Source of the DNA: Streptomyces sp. NBC_01294
GTDB lineage: Bacteria; Actinomycetota; Actinomycetes; Streptomycetales; Streptomycetaceae
Assembly (NCBI RefSeq): GCF_035917235.1
Contig: NZ_CP108423.1
Coordinates: forward strand, 2,421,001 to 2,485,000
Direction of reading: 5' to 3'
DNA: 64,000 nucleotides
Below the pieces are notes generated by a model, which saw nothing but the letters and a program-made list of their open reading frames with translations, searched no databases and was not told the origin of the DNA. A program made the translations under genes and the position numbers. Positions 43,911 through 52,844 of this stretch are shown one piece after another (position 1 is the first letter of the stretch; each line of letters begins with the position of its first letter).

Positions 43911-46103
43911 GTGAGCAGCGTGAGCAGTGTGAGCAGCGAGAGCGACCCGGAGTCGTACGCGCGGGCCCAGGGCGGGCCCCGCGGGGAGACTTCGGCATCG
44001 TACGACGTCTACCGCGACCCCTGGGGCATCCCCCACCTCCGCGCATCCGACGAACTCCGGCTCGCCTACGCGCAGGGCCGCGTCACCGCCTTCGACCGCG
44101 CCTGGCAGCTCGAGGTCGAACGGCACCGCGCCGAGGGCTCCAGCGCCTCCTTCCTCGGTGCGGACTCCGTCTCCTGGGACCGCTTCGCCCGCCAGTGCCG
44201 TCTCGCCGACACGGCCCGCCGCTGCTACGAGGCCATGGCCGCCGACGACCCCGGCACCGCCGCCTGGGTCCGCGCGTACGTGGACGGCGTCAACGACGGT
44301 CTCGCGGCCGGCGCCGCCCGTGACGAACGCTTCGCGCGCACCGGCCTCTCCCCCGCCCCCTGGGAGCCGTGGGTGCCGCTGGCCATCTGGATCGCCACGC
44401 ACATCCTGTTCGCCGGCTTCGCCACCAAGCTGTGGCGCGAGCGCGTGGCCCGCGCCCTCGGCGACGAGGCGGTCACCCTCTTCGCCACCGACGGCCCCGG
44501 CACGGCCGGCAGCAACGGCTGGCTGGTGCCGGGCGACCGCACCACCACCGGCGCGGCGATCATCGCGGGCGACCCGCACCGGTTCATCGAGGACCCGGGC
44601 GTCTACCAGCAGATACGCCTCTCCTGCCCGGACTACGACGTCCTGGGCCTCGCCGTCCCCGGCGTCCCCGGCCTCGCCCACTTCGGGCACACCGGCAGCG
44701 CCGCCTGGGCGATCACCAACGCGATGGCCGACTACCAGGACCTGTACGTCGAGCAGTTGCGCCGCGGCGCGGACTCCGCCGTCGAGGCGCTCGGCCCGGA
44801 CGGCGTCTGGGAGTCCGTCACCCGCCACACCGAGACCATCAGCGTGGCCGGCGGCGACGACGTCGAGGTGGAGATCCTCGAGACCGCCCGCGGCCCCGTG
44901 ATCATCCACGCGGACGGCGAGCCCGGCGCCAACCCAGGCGGCGACCCCGCTGCCGAAGCCGACGGCAGCACGCAGACCCTCTCCCTGCGCTACCCGCCCC
45001 GGGTCCGCCGGGACCTCGGCTTCGCCGCCCTCCCCGCCCTCCTGCGCGCCCGCACCGTCGCCGACATCGACCGCGCCCTCGACGGCTGGGCCGAGCCGGT
45101 CAACGTCGTCCACGCCGCCGACACCGCAGGCGGCCTGCTGCACCGCGTCGCGGGCGCCGTGCCGCTGCGCCACCGCACCAACCGGCTGCGCCCCGTGCCC
45201 GCCTGGGACCCGCAGCACGCCTGGCAGGGCTGGGCCCCGACCCCCGCCGAGCCCGTGCAGGGCTTCACCGTCATGGCGAACGCGCGCGGGATCGCCTCCC
45301 CGCTCGGCGTCGAGTTCGCGCCCCCGCACCGCGCCAACCGCATTCGCGAGCTGCTCAGCGGCTCCGCGGACTGGTCCCCGAAGGCGATGGCCGACGTACA
45401 CCGGGACACGCACCTGGCCTCGGCCGCGCCCCTGCTCGCCCTGCTCCCGGGCTTCGAGGACCTGACCCCTGCGGCGCAGGCGCTGCGCGAGCGGCTGCTG
45501 GCCTGGGACCGGCACATGGCGGCCGACAGCACCGACGCCACCGTCTTCTCGGCCTTCCGGACCGCGATCGTACGCCGCTTCGCCGCCGATCCCGTCTTCT
45601 CGGACCTGTGGGGTGCGCCGACCGGCCCGGACGTCTTCCATCCCTGGCTGTACCTGGTCCCGCGGATCGGCTACGCCCTCGAAGGCCTGCTCACCACCTC
45701 CCTCGTCCCCGGCCTCGACCGTGCGGCGCACGTCCGCGCCGCGCTGGAGGAGACGGCCGCGGCCGGCGCCCCCGACACCCCCTGGTCCGAGGTCCACCGC
45801 CTGACCCCCTGGCAGGCCGTGCCCGACCCGGAGGCCACGGAGTGGCCCGGCCTCGGCGGCGACCACGACTGCGTGAACGCCACCTCCACCGTGCCCGGCT
45901 TCACGGACCTCACCGCCCGTGCATCGGCGGCCCGTTACGTCTGGGACCTCGCCCGCCGCGAGGACAGCCTCTGGGCGGTCCCGCTCGGCGCGGACGGCGT
46001 CACCGGCTCACCCCACCACCGCGATCAGCTGCCCCAGTGGGCGCACTGCGAACTCGTCCCCGTCGTCACCGACTGGACCCGGCTCACCAAGGAATCGATA
46101 TGA
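43911..46103 (+). CDS. Ntn-hydrolase acylase (penicillin amidase family), siderophore-linked
   Basis: 730 residues. The self-processing nucleophile is Ser201 in GTAGSNGWLVPG; ARGPVI, HxxxTGSAAWAI-type and NVNAT-like (CVNATSTVP) segments of penicillin G acylase/PvdQ relatives follow. No signal peptide is seen, so it should act in the cytoplasm. The start is uncertain: a 9-bp repeat (gtgagcagc) makes three GTG codons in frame at 43911, 43920 and 43929. The stop overlaps the next gene (ATGA). With an iron box in its promoter it probably deacylates a siderophore or precursor. I recall similar acylase/acetyltransferase pairs (desG/desH) in some desferrioxamine clusters. Confidence 0.85.
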   Translation: MSSVSSVSSESDPESYARAQGGPRGETSASYDVYRDPWGIPHLRASDELRLAYAQGRVTAFDRAWQLEVERHRAEGSSASFLGADSVSWDRFARQCRLADTARRCYEAMAADDPGTAAWVRAYVDGVNDGLAAGAARDERFARTGLSPAPWEPWVPLAIWIATHILFAGFATKLWRERVARALGDEAVTLFATDGPGTAGSNGWLVPGDRTTTGAAIIAGDPHRFIEDPGVYQQIRLSCPDYDVLGLAVPGVPGLAHFGHTGSAAWAITNAMADYQDLYVEQLRRGADSAVEALGPDGVWESVTRHTETISVAGGDDVEVEILETARGPVIIHADGEPGANPGGDPAAEADGSTQTLSLRYPPRVRRDLGFAALPALLRARTVADIDRALDGWAEPVNVVHAADTAGGLLHRVAGAVPLRHRTNRLRPVPAWDPQHAWQGWAPTPAEPVQGFTVMANARGIASPLGVEFAPPHRANRIRELLSGSADWSPKAMADVHRDTHLASAAPLLALLPGFEDLTPAAQALRERLLAWDRHMAADSTDATVFSAFRTAIVRRFAADPVFSDLWGAPTGPDVFHPWLYLVPRIGYALEGLLTTSLVPGLDRAAHVRAALEETAAAGAPDTPWSEVHRLTPWQAVPDPEATEWPGLGGDHDCVNATSTVPGFTDLTARASAARYVWDLARREDSLWAVPLGADGVTGSPHHRDQLPQWAHCELVPVVTDWTRLTKESI

Positions 46104-46759
46104 CCGCCACCGCCACCGCCTCCGTCTCCGCGAGACAGCCCGTTCACACCCACCACGTCGAGGGCTTCGGCACGGTCACCATCACCCCCGTCGACCCGGC
46201 CGCCGACTCCGACCTGATCCACAGCTGGGTCACGCAGGAGCGGGCCCGCTTCTGGGGCATGGGCGAGGCCGGCCGCGAACTGGTCCAGGAGATCTACGAG
46301 GACGTCGACCGCCGCACCACCCACCACGCCTACATGGTCAGCCGCGACGGCGAGCAAGTCGCGCTGTTCCAGACGTACGACTGCGCCGAGGACCGGGTCA
46401 GCGAGTGCTACGAGGTCCAGCCCGGGGACGTCGGCGTGCACCTGCTGATCGGCCCGATCGAGGGTGCGGCCGAGCACGGCTTCACCGGGGCCCTGATGAC
46501 CGCCTTCATCGGGTTCGTGTTCTCCGACGGCACCGCGCGGCGCGTGGTCGTCGAACCGGACGCCCGCAACACCAAGGCCGTCGCCCGCATGGAGCGCTCC
46601 GGCTTCGTGCTCGGACCGGAGGTCGTCCTCCCGGAGATCGACCTGCCCGAGGTCTACCTCCCGGCGAAGCCGGCCCGGCTGGCCTTCTTCAACGCTCCGG
46701 GAGCCGCTTCGGAAGGCACTTCGGGAGGCACTTCGGGAGCCGCTTCGGCAACCGGCTGA
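46100..46759 (+). CDS. Hydroxamate-siderophore-type GNAT acyltransferase (AlcB/IucB-like)
   Basis: 219 residues. The fold matches the N-hydroxy-lysine/cadaverine acyltransferase group: FGTVTITPVDPAADSDLIHSW opens the domain (quoted in part), with RARFWGMG, the conserved GDVGVHLLIGP loop and VVVEPDARNTKAVARMERSGF. These enzymes acylate hydroxylamines to give hydroxamates. It starts at ATG 46100 overlapping the acylase stop, with AAGGA upstream, so it is translationally coupled. The last about 20 residues are a Gly/Ser/Thr/Ala repeat tail from 12-bp DNA repeats. No desABCD-type synthesis genes are in view. Confidence 0.83.
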   Translation: MTATATASVSARQPVHTHHVEGFGTVTITPVDPAADSDLIHSWVTQERARFWGMGEAGRELVQEIYEDVDRRTTHHAYMVSRDGEQVALFQTYDCAEDRVSECYEVQPGDVGVHLLIGPIEGAAEHGFTGALMTAFIGFVFSDGTARRVVVEPDARNTKAVARMERSGFVLGPEVVLPEIDLPEVYLPAKPARLAFFNAPGAASEGTSGGTSGAASATG

Positions 46760-46794
46760 CCCGAGCCGCCCCTTCGACCGGGCGTCCGGCGAAC

Positions 46795-46818
46795 GGAACC
46801 CGCCCACCGGGCGGTTCC
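46795..46818 (+). terminator. Hairpin after the siderophore acyltransferase gene
   Basis: GGAA...CCGCCC and GGGCGG...TTCC arms around ACC, 36 nt after the stop codon and embedded in a larger GC-rich dyad. The rest of the 214-bp gap to the kinase gene shows no further gene. Confidence 0.6.
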
Positions 46819-46973
46819 GCGAGCCGGGCGCCCGGCGGCGTGTCCGGCCGCGAACGCTCCCCTGCAACGCGCAGGCAGTCGCAGACGCTCCCCGGCGCTC
46901 GCCCGCGAAAAGGCTGCACCCCGGGGGGATTCCCGATTCCCATTGACCTCGCGCGTCTCCCCCCGGGAAGCTG

Positions 46974-48947
46974 ATGCCCACTCAAAGCATGTTGAGGTGG
47001 GGGACATTGACCAGTCAGAACCTGCACATCGGTCCGGACGCGGCGGCGGACCGGTACCGCCTGCTCCGGTCGATCGGGCGCGGCGGGGAGGCCGTGCTCT
47101 ATCTCGCGGAGATCGAACTCGCCGGCGGATCCGAGCCCGTGGTCGTCAAGGTGCTCGACTCCAAGACGACCATCACGCCCGACGTCTTCGACCGGATCAG
47201 CCAGAAGTGGAACGAGCAGGCCGAACTGCTGCGGTTCGTCCACCGGCCCGGAGTCGTCGGCGTACGGGAGCACTTCGAGGGGCCGCCGATCCACCGGCCC
47301 GGGGAGTCCTCGACCCTCACCGGGCGGGCGCTCGTCCTCGTCATGAACCACGTCGACGGGCTGGACCTGCGGGACTGGCGGGCCGAGCGGACCCTCGCCA
47401 CCGCCGCCGAACGGCGCGAGGTGATGCGCACGCTGGAGCAGCTGGCCGACGTACTGGACTGGCTGCACTCGGGCAAGGCCACCCCGTCGGGCCGCCAGGT
47501 CATCCACGGCGACCTCTCCCCCGGCAATGTGATGGTCGACGAGCACGGGCAGGCCACGCTGGTGGACTTCGGCCTCAGCAAGCTGACCGCCGACCACCAG
47601 ACGGCGGAGGTCTGGTTCACCCCGGGCTACGCCGCTCCCGAGGTCTTCGACGGCAAGCGGACGCCGGGCACGGACCGGTACGCCTTCGGGGCGATCGCGT
47701 ACTTCCTGCTGAGCGGGGAGTCGCCGCCCGCCACGGCGGAGCAGCTGGCGCACGCCCTGGCGGCGCTCCCGCAGATCGCCGCGCTGGACGCCGAGCAGCG
47801 GGCGCGGATCACCTCGATCTACGCGGCCGACCCGGGGAAGCGGCCGGTGAACCTGGCCGGCTGGATGAAGGACGTCCGCCACGCGGTGGTGTCGACGACC
47901 ACCTCCACCTCGCAGCGGGTCGTGCAGGACACCCCGCCGCGCCCGGCCGCGCCGCCGGTGTCGGTGGTCCCCCCGCAGCCCGCCACGCCGCCGCCGGTGG
48001 CCGCGCAGCCCACGACCCCGCCGCCGGTGGCTGCTCAGCCCGTGTCCCAGCCTCCCGTGTCGCAGCCGCCCGTGTCCCAGCCTCCCGCGGCACCGCCGCC
48101 CGCGGCGTACGTGCCCACGGCCGCGGCGACGGTGCCGGATCCCGGCCCTGATCCGGCCACGGTCCCGGCCCAGGCCCCGCTCCCCGAGTCGGTGCCCGCC
48201 GGGTACGGGCCGACGTACCACCTGAACCCGGCACCGGCTCCAATGCCGGCCCCCGTCCCGGCCCCCGAGCCGCCGCGCCCGAAGAAGCGGCGGACCGGCC
48301 TGATCCTCGGCTCGGCGGCCGCGGTGCTGGTGCTGGCCGCCCTCGCGGTGGCCGGCGTACAGCTCCTGGGCGACAAGGACAAGGACAAGAGCGGGGGCGT
48401 CCAGGCGGGCGGCTCCACCCCGAGCGCCGGAGGCGCCACCAGCGCTCCCGCCGATCCCATGCCCTCCGCCTCGCGCGCCACCCCGTCGGACCCGCCGGGC
48501 AGCGGGTCCGGCCCGTCGGGCAGTCCGGGGCCGAGCGACCCCGGCACCGCGCCCGCGAGCAACGTGGCGGACCTGACCAACCTCCAGCCCATCGACGGGC
48601 TGAACGGCCTGCGGGTGGAGGCCGCCACGCTGAACACCAAGTCCTACGGCAGCTCCTTCATCGCGGACTGCTCGCAGACCTCGTCCGCCGAGTTCAACCT
48701 CAACCGGGCCTGGTCCCAGCTGGAGTTCACGGCCGGGATCGCCGACAACTCGCCCGTCGAGCGGGGCCGCATCTCCGTCTCCATCGACGACCAGCCCGCC
48801 CTCTTCAACGAGGAGGTCGTCCTGGGCAAGCCGGTCTCCAAGACGGTGGAGGTCAAGGGCGCCCTGCGGCTGCGGATCCGGGTGGAGGACACCTGCGGCC
48901 TCAAGGACGGGTACGTCGTCCTCGCCAGCCCCACCCTGAAGCGCTGA
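46974..48947 (+). CDS. Membrane Ser/Thr protein kinase with extracellular domain
   Basis: 657 residues. The Gly-loop is GRGGEAVLY at 35-43 and Lys59 is the ATP-binding lysine. The catalytic loop is HGDLSPGN (Asp180, Asn185), so it is a non-RD kinase; DFG is at 198-200. A Pro/Ala/Val/Gln-rich juxtamembrane linker with PPPVAAQP and SQPPV repeats runs from about 310 to 440. One membrane helix follows at about 443-465, then a Gly/Ser linker and a C-terminal extracellular beta-rich domain resembling NPCBM-type carbohydrate modules, with two Cys. ATG 46974 follows GGGAAG. It probably senses a cell-wall or sugar signal; that role is inferred. Confidence 0.88.
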   Translation: MPTQSMLRWGTLTSQNLHIGPDAAADRYRLLRSIGRGGEAVLYLAEIELAGGSEPVVVKVLDSKTTITPDVFDRISQKWNEQAELLRFVHRPGVVGVREHFEGPPIHRPGESSTLTGRALVLVMNHVDGLDLRDWRAERTLATAAERREVMRTLEQLADVLDWLHSGKATPSGRQVIHGDLSPGNVMVDEHGQATLVDFGLSKLTADHQTAEVWFTPGYAAPEVFDGKRTPGTDRYAFGAIAYFLLSGESPPATAEQLAHALAALPQIAALDAEQRARITSIYAADPGKRPVNLAGWMKDVRHAVVSTTTSTSQRVVQDTPPRPAAPPVSVVPPQPATPPPVAAQPTTPPPVAAQPVSQPPVSQPPVSQPPAAPPPAAYVPTAAATVPDPGPDPATVPAQAPLPESVPAGYGPTYHLNPAPAPMPAPVPAPEPPRPKKRRTGLILGSAAAVLVLAALAVAGVQLLGDKDKDKSGGVQAGGSTPSAGGATSAPADPMPSASRATPSDPPGSGSGPSGSPGPSDPGTAPASNVADLTNLQPIDGLNGLRVEAATLNTKSYGSSFIADCSQTSSAEFNLNRAWSQLEFTAGIADNSPVERGRISVSIDDQPALFNEEVVLGKPVSKTVEVKGALRLRIRVEDTCGLKDGYVVLASPTLKR

Positions 48948-48961
48948 GCCCAGGTACACGC

Positions 48962-49004
48962 AAGGGCGCCCCGCACCGGTACGGAACCGGTGCGGGGCGC
49001 CCTT
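48962..49004. terminator. Strong bidirectional terminator kinase/gatB
   Basis: Perfect 19-bp arms (AAGGGCGCCCCGCACCGGT and complement) with the loop ACGGA, between two converging genes. Confidence 0.9.
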
Positions 49005-49013
49005 CGTTCACTC

Positions 49014-50525
49014 TCAGCCCTCGGAGACGCCCAGGCGCTCCAGGATGAGCTCCTTGACGCGCGCCGCGTCGGCCTGGCCGCGGGTGGTCTTCATGACCGC
49101 ACCGACCAGGGCGCCGACGGCGGCGATCTTGCCGCCGCGGATCTTGTCCGCGATGGCCGCGTTGCCCGCGATGGCCTCGTCCACGGCCGCGCCGAGCGCG
49201 CCCTCGTCCGAGACGACCTTCAGGCCGCGCTTCTCGACGACCTCGTCCGGGGTGCCCTCGCCGGCGAGGACGCCTTCGAGGACCTTGCGGGCCAGCTTGT
49301 CGTTGAGCGAGCCGTCCGCGACCAGGGCCGCGACCCGGGCCACCTGCGCCGGGGTGATGGGCAGCTCGTCGACGACCACGCCCTGCTCGTTGGCGTTGCG
49401 GGCCAGCTCGCCCATCCACCACTTGCGCGCGGCGGTCGTGTCGGCGCCCGCCTCGATCGTGGCGACGATGGAGTCCACCGCGCCCGCGTTGAGGATCGAC
49501 TGCATGTCGTGCTCGGTGACGCCCCAGTCCTCGCGGAGCCGGTTGCGGCGCACGCGCGGCATCTCGGGCAGGGCCCCGCGCAGCTCCTCGACCCACGCAC
49601 GGGCCGGGGCGACGGGGACCAGGTCGGGCTCCGGGAAGTACCGGTAGTCCTCGGCGTTGTCCTTGATGCGGCCGGCCGTGGTGGAGCCGTCCTCCTCGTG
49701 GAAGTGCCGGGTCTCCTGGACGATGGTGCCGCCGGAGGTCAGCACGGCCGCGTGCCGCTGGATCTCGAAGCGCGCGGCGCGCTCGACGGAGCGCAGCGAG
49801 TTGACGTTCTTGGTCTCGCTGCGGGTGCCGAACTCGGACTCGGGGGTCGGGCGCAGCGACAGGTTCACGTCGCAGCGCATCTGGCCCTTGTCCATGCGGG
49901 CCTCGGAGACGCCGAGCGCCTTGATGACCTCGCGCAGCTCGGCGACGTACGCCTTGGCGACCTCGGGGGCCCGCTCGCCCGCGCCCTCGATGGGCTTGGT
50001 GACGATCTCGATGAGCGGGATGCCGGCGCGGTTGTAGTCCAGCAGGGAGTGGGACGCGCCGTGGATACGGCCGGTGGCGCCGCCGACGTGCAGCGACTTG
50101 CCGGTGTCCTCCTCCATGTGGGCGCGCTCGATCTCCACGCGGAAGATCTCGCCGTCCTCCAGCTGGACGTCCAGGAAGCCGTTGAAGGCGATGGGCTCGT
50201 CGTACTGGGAGGTCTGGAAGTTCTTCGGCATGTCCGGATAGAAGTAGTTCTTCCGGGCGAAGCGGCACCACTCGGCGATCTCGCAGTTCAGCGCGAGGCC
50301 GATCTTGACGGCGGACTCGATGCCGATCGCGTTGACGACCGGGAGCGAGCCGGGCAGGCCGAGGCAGGTGGGGCACGTCTGCGAGTTGGGCTCGGCGCCG
50401 AGCTCCGTGGAGCAGCCGCAGAACATCTTCGTCTTGGTGCCGAGCTCGACATGGACCTCAAGGCCCATGACGGGGTCGAACGAGGCGAGAGCGTCCTCGT
50501 ACGACAGCAGTTCGGTGAAGGTCAC
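49014..50525 (-). CDS. gatB: Aspartyl/glutamyl-tRNA amidotransferase subunit B
   Basis: 503 residues. GatB phosphorylates and amidates Glu on mis-charged Glu-tRNA(Gln) or Asp-tRNA(Asn) using ammonia from GatA. The opening [18 protein letters not shown], the paired Cys (CPTCLG) and the C-terminal YqeY-like tRNA-tail domain are all present. The start is GTG 50525. It ends the gatC-gatA-81aa-gatB operon, 16 nt after the small ORF. Confidence 0.96.
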   Translation of the reverse strand: MTFTELLSYEDALASFDPVMGLEVHVELGTKTKMFCGCSTELGAEPNSQTCPTCLGLPGSLPVVNAIGIESAVKIGLALNCEIAEWCRFARKNYFYPDMPKNFQTSQYDEPIAFNGFLDVQLEDGEIFRVEIERAHMEEDTGKSLHVGGATGRIHGASHSLLDYNRAGIPLIEIVTKPIEGAGERAPEVAKAYVAELREVIKALGVSEARMDKGQMRCDVNLSLRPTPESEFGTRSETKNVNSLRSVERAARFEIQRHAAVLTSGGTIVQETRHFHEEDGSTTAGRIKDNAEDYRYFPEPDLVPVAPARAWVEELRGALPEMPRVRRNRLREDWGVTEHDMQSILNAGAVDSIVATIEAGADTTAARKWWMGELARNANEQGVVVDELPITPAQVARVAALVADGSLNDKLARKVLEGVLAGEGTPDEVVEKRGLKVVSDEGALGAAVDEAIAGNAAIADKIRGGKIAAVGALVGAVMKTTRGQADAARVKELILERLGVSEG

Positions 50526-50541
50526 GGTGAAACTTTCCCTC

Positions 50542-50787
50542 TCAGCCCAGCAGGACGTCGTCGTCGCCCAGGCGCTTCAGCTCGCGGTACAGGATCGCGA
50601 GGCCGGTGACGATGGCGGCGGCGGACACGGCGGCGTCGACGAGCTTCAGCATGTCGTTCTCGGTGCGGGCCTTCTTGACCTGCTTGATCACGCTGATGGC
50701 GCCGAAGGCGGTGGTGCCGATCGACAGGTAGGTGCCGGTCTTGGACTTCTTGAAGCCCTTGGCCTTGGACAGTGCACTGGTGCTCAT
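50542..50787 (-). CDS. 81-residue small membrane protein between gatA and gatB
   Basis: [18 protein letters not shown], then one to two hydrophobic segments ([35 protein letters not shown]), ending [10 protein letters not shown]. It starts at ATG 50787 overlapping the gatA stop (ATGA), so translation is coupled. No recognised family. Its fixed place inside an essential operon (I remember a similar ORF here in S. coelicolor) suggests a real, conserved protein, perhaps unrelated to tRNA amidation. Confidence 0.8.
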   Translation of the reverse strand: MSTSALSKAKGFKKSKTGTYLSIGTTAFGAISVIKQVKKARTENDMLKLVDAAVSAAAIVTGLAILYRELKRLGDDDVLLG

Positions 50788-52277
50788 AGCGACGGTGCCT
50801 CCTCGAGCAGCGGGTGACCCCAGCGCGCGACGAAGGCGGCCTCGACGGCCGCGCCGACCTTGTAGAGCCGGTCGTCCTTCATCGCGGGGGCGATGATCTG
50901 CAGTCCGACCGGGAGACCGTCCTCGGGTGCCAGGCCGCAGGGGAGCGACATGGCGGAGTTGCCGGCCAGGTTGGTCGGGATGGTGCACAGGTCCGCGAGG
51001 TACATCGCCAGCGGGTCGTCGGTGCGCTCACCGATCGGGAAGGCGGTGGTCGGGGTCGTCGGGGAGACGATCACGTCGACCTGCTCGAAGGACTTCTCGA
51101 AGTCCTTGGTGATGAGCGTGCGGACCTTCTGGGCGGAGCCGTAGTACGCGTCGTAGTAGCCGGAGCTGAGCGCGTACGTGCCGAGGATGATGCGGCGCTT
51201 GACCTCGTCGCCGAAGCCGGCTTCGCGGGTCAGGGCCGTGACGTCCTCGGCGGACTTGGTGCCGTCGTCGCCGACGCGCAGGCCGTAGCGCATGGCGTCG
51301 AAGCGGGCCAGGTTCGAGGAGCACTCGGACGGCGCGATCAGGTAGTACGCGGCCATCGCGAGGTCGAAGGACGGGCAGTCCAGCTCGACGATCTCGGCGC
51401 CGAGCTCCTTGAGGAGCTCCACCGCCTCGTTGAAGCGCTGGACGACACCGGCCTGGTAGCCCTCGCCGGCGAACTGCTTGACCACACCGACGCGCATGCC
51501 GGCGACCGAGCCGTTGCGGGCGGCCTCGACGACCGGCGGGACCGGGGCATCGATGGAGGTGGAGTCGAGCGGGTCGTGCCCGGCGATCACCTCGTGCAGG
51601 AGGGCTGCGTCCAGGACCGTACGGGCGCAGGGCCCGCCCTGGTCGAGGGAGGACGAGAACGCGACCATGCCGTAGCGGGAGACGCCGCCGTACGTGGGCT
51701 TCACGCCGACCGTGCCGGTGACGGCGGCGGGCTGGCGGATGGAGCCGCCGGTGTCCGTGCCGATGGCCAGCGGGGCCTGGAAGGCGGCGAGGGCCGCCGC
51801 GGAACCGCCGCCGGAGCCGCCGGGGATCCGGGTGAGGTCCCAGGGGTTGCCGGTGGGGCCGTAGGCGCTGTTCTCGGTGGAGGACCCCATGGCGAACTCG
51901 TCCATGTTGGTCTTGCCGAGGATGACGACGTCCGCTTCCTTGAGCTTGCGCGTCAGGGTGGCGTCGTACGGCGGGATCCAGCCTTCGAGGATCTTCGAAC
52001 CGACGGTGGTCGGGACCCCGACGGTGGTGAAGATGTCCTTGAGGGCGAGGGGCACGCCGGCCAGCGGGCCGAGCTTCTCGCCGGCCTCGCGCTTGGCGTC
52101 GACGGCGCGGGCCTGGGCGAGCGCGCCCTCGCGGTCCACGTGCAGGAAGGCGTTGACCTTCTCGTCGGTGGCGTCGATGCGGGCGAGGTGGGCCTCGGTC
52201 ACCTCGACGGCCGTGAGCTCGCCGGAGGCGATCTTCTCGGCGGTCTGGGCGGCCGTGAGCTTGATGATGTCGACCAT
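50784..52277 (-). CDS. gatA: Aspartyl/glutamyl-tRNA amidotransferase subunit A
   Basis: 497 residues, amidase-signature family. It releases ammonia from glutamine for GatB. The Ser-cisSer-Lys triad is Lys80 (ALKDIFTT), Ser155 (GGSGGGSAA) and Ser179 ([12 protein letters not shown]). ATG 52277 lies 5 nt after the gatC stop codon, and its own stop overlaps the next ORF. Confidence 0.97.
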   Translation of the reverse strand: MVDIIKLTAAQTAEKIASGELTAVEVTEAHLARIDATDEKVNAFLHVDREGALAQARAVDAKREAGEKLGPLAGVPLALKDIFTTVGVPTTVGSKILEGWIPPYDATLTRKLKEADVVILGKTNMDEFAMGSSTENSAYGPTGNPWDLTRIPGGSGGGSAAALAAFQAPLAIGTDTGGSIRQPAAVTGTVGVKPTYGGVSRYGMVAFSSSLDQGGPCARTVLDAALLHEVIAGHDPLDSTSIDAPVPPVVEAARNGSVAGMRVGVVKQFAGEGYQAGVVQRFNEAVELLKELGAEIVELDCPSFDLAMAAYYLIAPSECSSNLARFDAMRYGLRVGDDGTKSAEDVTALTREAGFGDEVKRRIILGTYALSSGYYDAYYGSAQKVRTLITKDFEKSFEQVDVIVSPTTPTTAFPIGERTDDPLAMYLADLCTIPTNLAGNSAMSLPCGLAPEDGLPVGLQIIAPAMKDDRLYKVGAAVEAAFVARWGHPLLEEAPSL

Positions 52278-52282
52278 GGTTG

Positions 52283-52579
52283 TTAGTCCTCCCCCAGGAT
52301 CTGCGGCACCTTGAAACGCTGCTGCTCCTGGGCGGGAGCACCGGAGAGCGCCTGCTCGGGGGTGAGCGACGGACGGACCTCGTCCGCGCGCATGACGTTC
52401 GTCAGCGGCAGCGGGTGGGAGGTCGGCGGGACGTCTTGGTCGGCGACCTCGGAGACGCGGGCGACCGCGCCGATGATGTCGCCGAGCTGTCCGGCGAAGT
52501 GATCCAGCTCGTTGCTGGACAGCTCAAGGCGCGCCAGCCGAGCGAGGTGGACGACCTCCTCGCGCGTAATGCCAGGCAT
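52283..52579 (-). CDS. gatC: Aspartyl/glutamyl-tRNA amidotransferase subunit C
   Basis: 98 residues, standard GatC length. [17 protein letters not shown] at the N-terminus and the linker that wraps GatA/GatB ([12 protein letters not shown]) at the end are diagnostic. First gene of the operon; ATG 52579 follows GAGGATCG. It stabilises the GatA-GatB complex. Confidence 0.95.
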   Translation of the reverse strand: MPGITREEVVHLARLARLELSSNELDHFAGQLGDIIGAVARVSEVADQDVPPTSHPLPLTNVMRADEVRPSLTPEQALSGAPAQEQQRFKVPQILGED

Positions 52580-52674
52580 GCAGCGATCCTCTGGGGGTGG
52601 GTGGATGTTTCGTTTCGGACCCAATCCTATGGGGCCCGGCCCCCGGCCTGCGAAACGGTTTGGCTCGGGCCGCC

Positions 52675-52826
52675 GCGGGTTCGCCGCGCGAGCCGCTGCG
52701 CGGAGCCTCCCGGGCGCCGCCCGACCCCGCGCCTCAATCGCCGGCGCGGCTCAAAGACCGGGGCTCCGCCCCGCACCCCGCGCCTCAAACGCCGGCGGGG
52801 CTGAACTTGCAGCCCCGCCGGCGTTT
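52675..52826. repeat. Streptomyces REP-like palindromic repeat, two units
   Basis: Two related units of the type 'ccccgcgcctcaaNcgccgg' lie in the gatC-rmdB gap: one at about 52723-52750 and one at 52775-52800. The second forms a perfect 17-bp stem (52787-52803 with 52810-52826, loop AACTTG), sitting just after the rmdB stop codon. I recognise this motif as a frequent intergenic repeat in Streptomyces genomes. It may double as the rmdB terminator. Confidence 0.7.
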
Positions 52827-52844
52827 AAGGCGCCGTAGCTGGGA

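Noticed and set aside
46937..46973. TTGACC as a -35 for the kinase gene
   Set aside because: It lies too close to the start codon (about 35 nt) to leave room for a -10 and a leader with the visible ribosome site.
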